IMG/VR virus record: IMGVR_UViG_3300042154_003013
Span: 1 to 38,470 of that record
DNA length: 38,470 nt
Direction: 5' to 3' (one strand)
Source: a virus
Positions 15,147 through 26,400 of the stretch are shown one piece after another (within the stretch, counting starts at the first letter, position 1; each line of letters starts with the position of its first letter). Both the position numbers and the translations under genes were made by a program. The notes under the pieces are model-generated. The model had not been told where the DNA came from. It did not search any database and saw only the letters and a program-made list of their open reading frames with translations.

Positions 15147-18100
15147 CTAAATTACACCATAGTTTACCCAAGAACTTTCTTGGCCGGTTACTCCAGTGGC
15201 GCCAGGTTGTGATCCCACTTGTAATGTGTAATACATCGTTGTTGGGATAGAAATAACTGGTTTTAATTGTACTTGAAAAGTTCCTCTTGTTCCAATTGAA
15301 GTTGTTGTTGAAATTGTAAAAGATCCAGAAGTGGCAACAAAGTCACTGAGTGGAGTTTCAGGAGACGTGCCGCCACCAATATTGGGAGCACCTGACAAAA
15401 TTTTCCAATACAAAAGTTGCCCAATTGGGCCATCAGTAACAACAGTATATTGCTTAGATTCACCAGCAATATGATCGCCACTTGCAGCACCAATTAAAAT
15501 AGAAGTCAACACCGGTGGTGGAGGTGGTGGAGGTGGTGGAGAAGCTGGAGTTTGACTTGTATCATTGATAATGATTGTAGAGCTTGTTGCCAATGTTGTA
15601 CCGGTGGTACTGGTACTATGCAGTGTTACAGTAAATGGTTCCGGACCTTCAGTGGTGGTGTCAGCAGTTGGCGTAACGCTAAATGATCCAGAATTACCAG
15701 TAATTGTCAATGAGCCGCTGGTTGTACCAAAATCTCCAGAGTTTGTTGCAGCAATACTCCAATAATACGTGCCGTCGATAATATTTGTGCCGCCCACATT
15801 AATTGTTAAGCTGCTTCCTTCATTGACGCTAATTGCTGCCGGAGTCAGAGTATAAGTTGGTGGTGGTGGTGGTGCATCTATTAGACCAACAGTTGCCTTT
15901 GTGACTACTCTGGTATCAGTTTCTAAAACTTTAAGGGTTAAGAATTCTTCGCTTTCAATGATAGTGTCGTTGATAATTGGGCCCACTCTAACCACATAAA
16001 CAAGCTCTGTCATCATAACAGGAGTTCGTTCTGAAATAACTGTAAACGAAGACACAGCCGCGTTGGCCAAACTAGCATATGACAACACATCAATATAATC
16101 CTGCCCGGCACTTACTGTTCCTTCAGTACTGAATACAACTTTAATGTTGGCTGTTGTTGTGCTAACTACCCATTCAAAATATGGTGCCAATTCATTTACT
16201 CTCAGGTTTCTGGGTACAATTGTTATGCGACTTGTTGGTGGTGGTGGTTTGGTACCACCAATCACCTCAACATATATACCTTTTGTCATACCAGCCTGTC
16301 CATGTTGGCTTAACAATGTGTAACTGAAACTGTCAAGTCCTGCATAATCAGGAAACGGAACATACACAATAGATGTACGGTCATTGCTTATTTTGGCATA
16401 CCCGTGCTGAGGTTGTGATATCACCACAGGCTCTGCAAAATGGCTTGCGCCAACTCTTTTGTTTAAACCAGAATTAAATACATTTGCAGAAGCAAGAACC
16501 TGTGTGGTCATTGTAACACTGTTGGCTTGCTTTGGTGCATTGTTTCCAGTGGCTGCTACACCAAACGTGGTATTTAAATCAGAAGCAAAGTCGTAGCCTG
16601 CTGCATATCGTGCCGGATTGAATCGTTGTCGATAATACTCAATGCTTTGCAGATTGGTAAAATCAACCCGAACTGAATTTCTAGGCATGAGATAAGTGTT
16701 ATCACTGACCACAGTGACTACTCCACTGAGGGGCCTGGTAAATATCAATCTGTTGTCATGAGTAATTTTAAATGTATCAGGTGCTGCGGCAAAGTCCAGT
16801 TTGTTGTATCGAGCATTGACCATCCTGGTTCCATTGACTGGTGGAACATTTGATACAATATCATAACTAGCACTAGGGCGCATCAGCTGTATTTCATTTA
16901 ACTCATCTAAGTATTCTGGACGTGGAGGGTGTATATCCACAGGGAACGGCATACCATTGGGTGCCAATTCAAATTCTATTTCGCTATAGGTGTCTGTTGG
17001 ATCCAGTATTCGTCGTCGGTTGAATTCAGTTGTCTCTCTTTCATTGTATGCATTTCTAGTATGCCATACCAATCGTCCGCTCATTGTACTAATCGATGCT
17101 GCAACACTTTTCTTGTCAAGGGATCTAGGGTTTCGTGGGGATCTGGTTGACCAAACTACTATTCCAGAACTGGTTTTTATTCTAGCAGCTACTCCTGGGC
17201 GGAATACCAAGGGTAGATCACTGTCAAAACCGGACTTGACGCTAATAATATACCATCCTTGGGACAACGATCTGAAACCACTGAATGATGTTAATGCATT
17301 TGCCTCTCTTGTATTTGTGTCTGTTGTATCATATGGGTTAGTTGATACCAAATTGGTAAACTGTGTTTCTGACAGACTTGTATCAGAATTATCTTGATTT
17401 GTATACGATGAATCCAGTTTAAAAAATCTAACAGAAGCTTCCGTGGATACTGAAACTTCGGTGGTATATATGTCGTTGTTGGGCAGGTACACTTCCCATT
17501 GCTGATTTGTGTCTCCTTCAATACAGTAGTTTTGGATCAATGAACTCCAATTTGAAATTGGCCTAAGTATTTGTAAATTAATGGCATCATAATATATAGG
17601 TGCTAGGATTCGATCTCTTTCATTTTCAGCATATATCCTTACATTGTACCAACCGCATCTGAGAATCAAATATACTGCTTCAGCAACGGTTCCGTACCCT
17701 TTGCACTTTTCTTCTGCAGAAACAATTCTTTCATATGGAATTGTTGTACGGTCTATTGTTAAATCAAGGTACGCAGTGTTGTCTGCACTCAATTCAAATT
17801 TGTAATTGCCGCCAGCTGGAATAAAAACTTGCCAAGTATAGTAGTTGCCCGACCATGTAACTTGATTACCAATTCCTTTTAGTTCCAAGAATACATTTTG
17901 TAAACCAGTCGGTGGTGCTGGATCCCAGTCTCCGACTCCTAACACTATGATAGATTTATCAGTGAAAGTCTGATCCAGCACAAGAGACCCACTTGCTGTA
18001 GCTGTTGTACGGCTTGCAAATTGACGTTCGTACAGTACGTTAGGGGCAGTAACTGTTGGATATCTTCTTATATCCCATTGCCAGTAACCAATCTTGATAT

Positions 18101-20453
18101 TTTTTTCTGCTGTAAATCTAGACCTCCAATTGATTTCTGTACCTGGTGCTCCCCTAAACAAGTCTGCCATGGTTGAATAAATTCCATAAGTCAACAACTC
18201 GTTCTGCGTTACAGCACTTCCAATGATAACTATATCAGCGTCTGGCTTGGTGCCGTAATCAGGGACAAAATTTTCTAGCATGGGTGCCACACCCACATAA
18301 AACGGAATATCAGTTAACTCAAGATAGTTTTTGGTTATATTGAAATCAATTGCACCAAATCCCACATCCCATAACCTGACATCAATTATGTAACCTGTGA
18401 ATTGTTGACCCTCACCTGGCCTATTGCCAATGACTACAGGATTATTACTTGGCGAATTTACTCGGTCAAGCCCGGTTTCGATGTGCATCAATAAACCGTT
18501 TACATAAAGATAAAATGTATCTTTGTCTACTACCCATGCAATATGCGATCGAGTGTTCCATGGTATATTTACATTGGTATAATACCAGCCGCCGCCTGGG
18601 AGACTTGTGTCTGTACCCGCTCCCCAATCCAGCGCAACCATTATGTTTCCATCAGTATTCAATGCCATCTCGTATTCAGAATCTTTGTTGATGATCATTC
18701 CGCCATTGCCGCCTTCCAAAGGCCAGACAACTGCTTCAATTGTAAATGGTTGTGCTACATCGGTTGTTAATTGCAATTTTGGTACACTGGATGTAGACAC
18801 ATAACTTATTCCTTGAATTCCAAATTGCATACTTGTGTCTGCACAGTCTGGTGTTTCTACTACCAGTGTGTTGACATAAGTTATATCTGCTGCAATTGGT
18901 TCAATGATTTCTTTGATTTCTCCTGACTGCATAACAAACCATCTGGCAATAGGTTTAACTCCTCCGGTGTTTAGCATTCCGTCTGACTTGATAGTATTGG
19001 TATCTGCATCTCCCAAAAACTCCACATCTGCAGTTCTCAGTACATCAACTACATCAGCTGATAATTCTTCTTCCCATATGCTGTAAGTGTTTAACAGTGT
19101 TGACCAATTTGGATTGGTTCCGCCGTGTTTGTAATATTTTCGGTCAGGAAATTCAACTTGAGTAGTATCAACAATCAGATTTGCAACTGTGTCAGGATAC
19201 CCATCAACTATTCCATTGTATGCTTCAAGACCATTGCCAGGCCCTTGCCCTGGAACTCCAACCAATATATACGACGATCTGTATTTAAAATTGACAGAAC
19301 TGTAAATATCAACGCTTGCTCCACAACGATACATTGCATCCAACAATCGTTGGGTCAATCTGTTGGCTTGAGGTTCGTCATAGGTTGTGATTACAACTAT
19401 GTAATCACTATTGGTTTCATTGAGATCGTTGGCCAGCTGATTTGCTTGTTCTACGTCACCGAACACATCGTAATTTTTGTTGTATACAATTCTGCCACTA
19501 TCTCTTTTTATTTTTGTAAGATTGTAACTGCGACCAGTATCGACTAATTTTTCACTTGTGTCACCATTCCATATTCCAGCTGTCAGGATTCCCTTGGTGT
19601 CAAGCAGCCCGCGAGACACTGCTCGGTAAGATACATTATCTCTATGATATACTTCTACCCAGCTGTGTGACTTGGGTTTAAAATCTAGTTGTACCCAATT
19701 TTGTTCTTCCATCACATGTTTTTCTTGATAATCTTTTCTTAAAAACTTATGATGAATTTCAGACTCTACTCCCAAGTGTTTTATTATGGCTTTATTGATG
19801 GCACTGGCCAAACACAAGTCAACCAGTTCCACGTAACCAAGTTGTCTAGGATGTACGCCGTCGGGCAATTCGCCTAACCATCTGCTTATTTTGTGAGCAT
19901 CTGCAATTATATCTTGGTAATCGGTGGCCACACGGCGCATGGCCTCTGCATACTCAGTTGTGTTGATGCCCCTGACCACAGTTGGAGTTTGCCACACCAT
20001 GACTGTGCCTGCCGGCAACTTTTCTCTAAGTTCACGCAAGTTGGATTCGTACTCTGCTACAGGCACATCATAACGAGCATCGTTCATGCCATGATTGATT
20101 ACTACAACGTTTGCTTCTTGATAATCGGGCCACGGTCCGTTTACTCCGTCGTTGCCATCTAATAGCTCACCGGAAGTACTAAAACCCGACGACCGAGAGG
20201 TAACAACAAGTTTATACTGTGGTAAAAACGTTTCGATCAGTCGAGCCGGAGGTTGCGGAACTCGACCTTTTATATTTTTTGAGCTGCAACCGCAGGGATC
20301 GTCTTCTAGGTCTGGATCACTGCCGCACATGATACTGTCGCCATACAATTCAACATAAACAAGATCAGACAGCTGATGTGCTACGCCGGTTACTTCTATA
20401 GCAAGATCGGTTGTAGTCGGGACAATGACACGATGATTGGGTACCAGTAACAC
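15147..20453 (-). CDS. Giant multidomain tail protein: SGNH esterase, FAM3/ILEI-like, LamG-like, Calx-beta-like domains (1768 aa)
   Basis: GTG start at 20453, supported by GGAGG 8 bases upstream and a 3-base gap after the previous stop. Domains in order: SGNH/GDSL hydrolase (about 30-225) with block I YGDSIM (Ser40), block III NHGMND (Asn124) and block V DGVHP (Asp198, His201). FAM3/ILEI-like domain (about 312-405), with FGDVEQANQLANDLNETNSD, YIVVITTYDE and YRSSYILVGVPGQG. LamG/concanavalin-like domain (about 541-700). Beta-rich middle; cadherin-like segment ISQPQHGYAKISNDRTSIVY. Then three beta-sandwiches (about 1407-1527, 1533-1638, 1648-1768) separated by runs of four, five and nine prolines. 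SGNH esterases on phage fibres deacetylate host surface sugars (for example G7C gp63.1). A virion-borne enzyme is likely. Confidence 0.85.
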   Translation of the reverse strand: MLLVPNHRVIVPTTTDLAIEVTGVAHQLSDLVYVELYGDSIMCGSDPDLEDDPCGCSSKNIKGRVPQPPARLIETFLPQYKLVVTSRSSGFSTSGELLDGNDGVNGPWPDYQEANVVVINHGMNDARYDVPVAEYESNLRELREKLPAGTVMVWQTPTVVRGINTTEYAEAMRRVATDYQDIIADAHKISRWLGELPDGVHPRQLGYVELVDLCLASAINKAIIKHLGVESEIHHKFLRKDYQEKHVMEEQNWVQLDFKPKSHSWVEVYHRDNVSYRAVSRGLLDTKGILTAGIWNGDTSEKLVDTGRSYNLTKIKRDSGRIVYNKNYDVFGDVEQANQLANDLNETNSDYIVVITTYDEPQANRLTQRLLDAMYRCGASVDIYSSVNFKYRSSYILVGVPGQGPGNGLEAYNGIVDGYPDTVANLIVDTTQVEFPDRKYYKHGGTNPNWSTLLNTYSIWEEELSADVVDVLRTADVEFLGDADTNTIKSDGMLNTGGVKPIARWFVMQSGEIKEIIEPIAADITYVNTLVVETPDCADTSMQFGIQGISYVSTSSVPKLQLTTDVAQPFTIEAVVWPLEGGNGGMIINKDSEYEMALNTDGNIMVALDWGAGTDTSLPGGGWYYTNVNIPWNTRSHIAWVVDKDTFYLYVNGLLMHIETGLDRVNSPSNNPVVIGNRPGEGQQFTGYIIDVRLWDVGFGAIDFNITKNYLELTDIPFYVGVAPMLENFVPDYGTKPDADIVIIGSAVTQNELLTYGIYSTMADLFRGAPGTEINWRSRFTAEKNIKIGYWQWDIRRYPTVTAPNVLYERQFASRTTATASGSLVLDQTFTDKSIIVLGVGDWDPAPPTGLQNVFLELKGIGNQVTWSGNYYTWQVFIPAGGNYKFELSADNTAYLDLTIDRTTIPYERIVSAEEKCKGYGTVAEAVYLILRCGWYNVRIYAENERDRILAPIYYDAINLQILRPISNWSSLIQNYCIEGDTNQQWEVYLPNNDIYTTEVSVSTEASVRFFKLDSSYTNQDNSDTSLSETQFTNLVSTNPYDTTDTNTREANALTSFSGFRSLSQGWYIISVKSGFDSDLPLVFRPGVAARIKTSSGIVVWSTRSPRNPRSLDKKSVAASISTMSGRLVWHTRNAYNERETTEFNRRRILDPTDTYSEIEFELAPNGMPFPVDIHPPRPEYLDELNEIQLMRPSASYDIVSNVPPVNGTRMVNARYNKLDFAAAPDTFKITHDNRLIFTRPLSGVVTVVSDNTYLMPRNSVRVDFTNLQSIEYYRQRFNPARYAAGYDFASDLNTTFGVAATGNNAPKQANSVTMTTQVLASANVFNSGLNKRVGASHFAEPVVISQPQHGYAKISNDRTSIVYVPFPDYAGLDSFSYTLLSQHGQAGMTKGIYVEVIGGTKPPPPTSRITIVPRNLRVNELAPYFEWVVSTTTANIKVVFSTEGTVSAGQDYIDVLSYASLANAAVSSFTVISERTPVMMTELVYVVRVGPIINDTIIESEEFLTLKVLETDTRVVTKATVGLIDAPPPPPTYTLTPAAISVNEGSSLTINVGGTNIIDGTYYWSIAATNSGDFGTTSGSLTITGNSGSFSVTPTADTTTEGPEPFTVTLHSTSTTGTTLATSSTIIINDTSQTPASPPPPPPPPPVLTSILIGAASGDHIAGESKQYTVVTDGPIGQLLYWKILSGAPNIGGGTSPETPLSDFVATSGSFTISTTTSIGTRGTFQVQLKPVISIPTTMYYTLQVGSQPGATGVTGQESSWVNYGVI

Positions 20454-20456
20454 TAA

Positions 20457-23400
20457 TTAGCCTCCGCGTATATACCATGTGACAGGGAATATTCTTCCTT
20501 TCCTAGGAACACAAAAGTGGCGATCTTTGAAATAAATTCTGTAATTCCAGAAATCAGTTCCTGGAATTTGTAATATCCCTGCATTGTAGTATTTAACCTT
20601 CTCATCCTCGGCGTCATTGTCGTTGTAAAAGCCGCCAGGCTGGTATATGTATTCTTTGGTATACAACACCAACGGCGTGTATGCTCGAGTATAATTGTTG
20701 GCATTGAAATCTCTCAAATTCCATTTGTCATTAAACTGCCCTTGATCTGCCCAGTAATGTATATAAGTACTAACTGCGCCCACGCTAGGAATAGAGTCTT
20801 CCATGGTCCAAATAATATCTTGGAACAACACAGGATCAAAAGGAATAAGTTGGTCTGGTACTATATCCAACATCACAGTCAACGGAATCAGTATTTGTAA
20901 CGGCTGATTCAATAGCGGATCAAAAGGAATAAAGTACACTGGTGGAAGATCTCTCAGCGGGATAAACGGAATATTCAGAACTGTAAATGCTTTTACCAAT
21001 GGTAACATAACTGCCATTAATTCAGTAAACATTGCTGTTGTTGTCGTTACCGGTATCAGTGACTCAGTTGAACGTTCCGGTAACTCTGCTCTATCGGCTG
21101 ATGATATAATCAAATTGATGTAATCTTTTTCTGCATCAATAGGATTAAAGTGTTCAACTTGAGGAAAGATTTTATCAAATTCAAATTGCGGCACATCTGT
21201 CCAACTTTGTTTTAATTCCCCGGACCCTATTGTAAACACCAATTCAGTTTTCGACAGGTCCATCAACAGAGTATTGCTAAAATTAAAAAATGTATAGTCA
21301 GCTTCGTGCAAACTTTGAACATTTGATCGAAATTCGCTAACAAGTTTTTCCCGTAATGATCTTATACGATTAGTTATTTCTTGTATTTTTGCAAAGGTAG
21401 ATAACTCATGTCGGCTTTTAAAACTTGTAGCAATTTGTTCATGCAGACTATTATTAATCGACGAAAATTCCGAATGCCTGTCAAGTATTAGAAACTCAAG
21501 TTTGCTGCTAAAAATTTGAATCAACTTTTCAAGGTCTGCTTGTGTTGCTGTAGACAAATAATTAAAAGACTCCTCCCAGCTGGCAATTTGCGAAGCCAGC
21601 ACACCATAATTTCCAACAATGCCGGACATTGCCTCAGGTGGATCAATCAAATTAAAAGTGTAAAGATTCTCTATGTCTTCTTCAAGACTTGATTCAACAA
21701 ATGATACAATTTCTTCAAGAATAAAAATAAATTTAGTATCAATGTAACTAAACAACTCAATTAGTCGAGCAGCAGTTTCAACTGTCAATATTGAATAATT
21801 GGCCAGCAAGTCCGAATCAATTGAAGTCAATGAAAAAGTAGAACCGTACCCCACTATTCCATTAATCTCAGAAATGTATAATTCCGTATGATTGGAGGAA
21901 ACGCTGTCCTGAATTTTGCCAGTAGAAAATGTCGCCGAATCAATTGAGTCTTCGCGTATGCTATCTATCAAATTATAAGCACCAGCATCAACATATTGGT
22001 GAGTAATTGAACTTATTTTGATATAGTTAGGTTCTAAGAAATTTTGATATATCCGATCTATTAGTAATACTGATAGATCGCTGCCAGCAACTCGCGACGA
22101 TATTGCAAAAAGATTGTATGTGCCAACTCTTACAAACTCTTCAAGAATTCTGTCAGACGCAAAAGTAGTAGGTCGACTTGCCAATGGCAGAATTTCACCT
22201 AGCTCAAACATGGTAGGCAGAGTATTGTTAGGTGTTAATGCAAAATCAAAACTGTTAAATGTACTAGCAAACTGTGCGTCTAACTTGGCTGTTGATATAT
22301 TATTTTGTAGAAGGTCCCCGCCAGATATTATTTTGTTGTCAACATTCCATTGACCGACTGGAAGATATATATTGCTATCAGCTGCTGAATCAAATTCAAC
22401 TTGATAAATTACAACATTGCTTTGAAAGTAGTCAATAAAACTTCTGCGTATTGAGATATTTGACCCAATTGGAACATTGGCAACATAATTACCAAGTCGA
22501 GTTCCATTGATCACAAAATCAGTCTGTACATCCCCAATATAAAGATTTGCTGTTGTGATACCAGACGCCGCAGTTAATACAATATTGGCTGTTTCATAGC
22601 CTGTTAGTTCTTCAACATACGGTGCAGCAACATTACTAAAAATATAATAATAATTGTCAGTGTAAGGATGTATCAATGTATCAAATGTCAATTGATCAAC
22701 CAACTGCGGACCTGAAGTTTTGGCTGTTGCAATGATGGCATTGTTTTGTCCAATCAATACAATGTCCCTGGTGTCTGCTGCCACTGCAGATGTCAGAATA
22801 CCAGTGATAGTCAATTGGTCGCCTACAAATAAATCGTAAGTATTTCCAGATTGAAGAGTAATATTGTTGCCTGCCCTGGTAACAATATATTCAAACTCCG
22901 GAAATAACGAAAGTCCATATCTATACAGATCGGGAACATAATAGTTGTCACTTGCCGGAACTGTTAGTGTTACAGACACTAGAACATTTGTAATAAGATT
23001 GTCAAATAGAAAATTGTGACGAGTTAGTGTGTTGATTGCAGCACTGGCCATCATCGGGATAGGAAATTGACTGGTACCAAGACTCAATATAGGAGCAATT
23101 GCTCTCAATGCTCGATTAAACGGAGTTGTCAATTGAATCAGATCGTTTTTCTTGATAGGTTTATCAATGGTATATTTGCTACCATTCAAGTGCAACTGCC
23201 CGTACGATGCTGCCAGGTACACATTGGATTGTGGTGTCAAGTCTTGGTCAACATAAAATTCAACTGTGTAATCGTAGTCGCTTTTGATTACACCTTTTGC
23301 GATCTTGGGCGCAACAATGCCCAACGACAAATAGAAGTCAAAACTTCCTAAGCCCAGTGGTTTAAATATTCCTGTACCTATTTCACTATAATACACAATA

Positions 23401-26400
23401 CTGCTGCCAGCAGGTGCAGTATTTAATAGAATTTTTTTACCCAGTGGTCTTGCTGCTGTGGACATTCCAATATTCGACGTGGCAGAATGTGAGGTATTGT
23501 CGTAAAAATATTCAATAAATTGGTATTTGTTATTTTGATAAAATCCAACTTCGTACATGAACTCGTCTGGTGGGGTTCCGCTTTTAAATGTTATTGTTGT
23601 ACCCGATGCTACCGACACCGGGGTATCAACGGTAATGAATGCGCCTTGAACTGTTATGTTGGTTAATGCAAGTCCAAAAATTGTACTCAATGTCAGAGTA
23701 GAAAATTCAAACGACACCGGTTTATTCAGTTCAACTCCATCATTTGCCAGAGTTGGCATATTGCTTACTGTGGTGACAGTGGTTGTTTCAATAGTAAATG
23801 TATCACCAGAAGATAATAGATGTACAATACTTGATCCAATAACATAACTATTTCCAATAATTTGTTTGTTTGTTACAAACGTAGCACCTGTGGGTATGCC
23901 TATCAAATATTGATTAACATAGAGCAAATCAAAATCCGAAGAAGAAACAAACATCCTTTGAGGATCTACCAATGATATATTTCCGTTGCCGTCAAACTCA
24001 GTGTATATGCCAAGGCAGGTTATTGTATCAGTTGTTTCTGTAATAGAAGCTATACCAGTTTGGTATACAAAATTGGGTTGTGCCCCAAACGTGGGAATAC
24101 GAATTGACCAATCATTGGTCACCCTGGAATCAATTTTTCCATCAATTATTGCAGTTTTATCAAAAATAGCAAGCAAATGATTGGTCTGAGTGGTTACAGG
24201 TCTAGTTGGTGCAACACTCAAAGTACGAGATTTTGATGTCACATATGACACAGCGCCATCAACTGCACTGTATCTTGCCACAGACAAAACATTAGAATTA
24301 TAGGAGGTAACTGCTACACGACTACCTGATAAAAATTTGTATATTAAAAATTCAAATATTGGAGTCAAATAGTTGCCAACTACTCTAGTTGGCAACACAA
24401 TACCTGCACCAGATACATAATCACCAGTTGATGCTTTGCTGAATTCTGGTACTGCACTTGGTATATCAACAGAACTAGACAATGATGTTCTTGCTGTGAT
24501 TGTATTACCAGCGGGATCTGGATTTCCTTTTATTCCGGCCCATCGAATCCTGGCATAACCAACTCCCAAATTGGACCCAGATTCATAGCTCACTGCCGGA
24601 AGTTCTCCAGTGGTCAGCGGAAAGAATGTAATATTATTAGGGTCAGTGTTGTTTAATGCCAATCCTTGATACAGGTCAGTGAGCTCCACATACAGTGCAT
24701 CAATGTTTAATCCACCAACAGTAGTAAACAGCCCTGTTGGAATACTGCTGCCAAACGATATAAATCCATTGGTGCTTACATTGACTTGTGTATAAGCATT
24801 ACCAAAAAAGTTCCAGGTCAACCCCAAATTCAGCAGTGTTGTTCCAGTTTGAGCATTACCTGTTGTTGGTAATAGCAAAGACGTTACATTTGACAATGTT
24901 GATAATCTATTGATTCCAACCGCACCAGCTTTGTAAGAATTTAAATATTCTCCATCCCCGACCGCTTCAATGTCTATGTCATATGCTTGGTCACCAAGTA
25001 TATATGATACTCTATGCAACCCCGAGCCACCTGCTTTATAACTTATACTAAAATTGTCTCCAGTGTTTGCTGGTTCGTCTTTGATTCCGTTTACCCAGCA
25101 GGTAACTCCTGGTCCGCCATGCAAAATTATACTTTCCTGCCCCAGCATTATTAACTTGACAGGTTCAGTTCCTATGTGTGTCACTGGCCCTTTGACGGGT
25201 CTAATGTTTATAGGAATAACTTTTTCTATTCCTGCTAAATCTAATGTTACATAATCTTTAAGATAATGCACAGCCAACAATGTGTGATTTACCCAAGATG
25301 CTATTGTGACTTTTTCACTAAAATCGTAAACAGTTTGATCGCTCCAACTTGTGTATTTTAACACTTTATTGTTGTCGTATGATGTGATCAACAGATTGTC
25401 ATCAAAAACTCTTGCATAGGCCGGTGCATAACCTGGTGTTGCAACAGAATTTGCCAACACCGGTGGAACCGGACCAACTATTTTCAACAGTCGTTGATGA
25501 TGCGGATCAGGTACTACAATGACCGGAGTGGGCCCAAATGTGTCAACTCTTGCAGGAACGCCCAGTGGCCTGGCTGCATTGTAAAACATAGTAAAGCTGC
25601 CTGCAGCAGTTACTTGATATATTTTTCCTTCTCGAGTAATTGCATATGCAGTAGTTTCTGTTAAACACGATATAGACACAATGCTTTCTGTGCCTATTCG
25701 TACAGTTGCTAGAGTTTGAAAATTCTTATTGAGTACATACACAGTATCGTACCCAGCTACCCATATCAACCCGCCAAACACATCAAGTGCAGTCATTGGC
25801 GGGTTGATTTTTGATCTCAGTGAATTTCGTCTGTTGTCAATATAAGATTCGCCAGTTGGCAAGTCTGCTTCGTACCATATCAGTTCCAACGATCGTATAA
25901 AAGTTATAGTAGGAAAAAACTCAGACGATTCACTGAATTGATTGTCAAATCTGATTCTATATAATTTTTTATCGTTACATATAACAAACAGTTCAACTCT
26001 AGATATGTTGTTTGAATCAACATATCCAGATTTTTTGTACTCAACTGGTCCTGACGGCAAGTAAACACTTGTGACTAATTCTCTATTGGGAGAATAAAAA
26101 TTCACCTGTTCTTTTGTGTGATCCAACACCACATGAGTTGCATCAATGTTGACAAAATTTATGCCGCGGCCCAGGGGTCTGGTTATATCACTATTGGCAT
26201 CATAAAAACTTGTACGTATTTCTCTAGGAAAATAATTAAACCATTTCCTAGGAGCGTCATTGGGTTTAAGTGTTGGACGATAGTCGTTTTGGTTAACTAC
26301 AGCAAATGAATGTTGAATATCATTGAGTGTATACTCGTAAAACTTATATCCCAAATAACCTGGTGGTGTGTCGAGTTCTATCTCAACAATGTCACCAACG

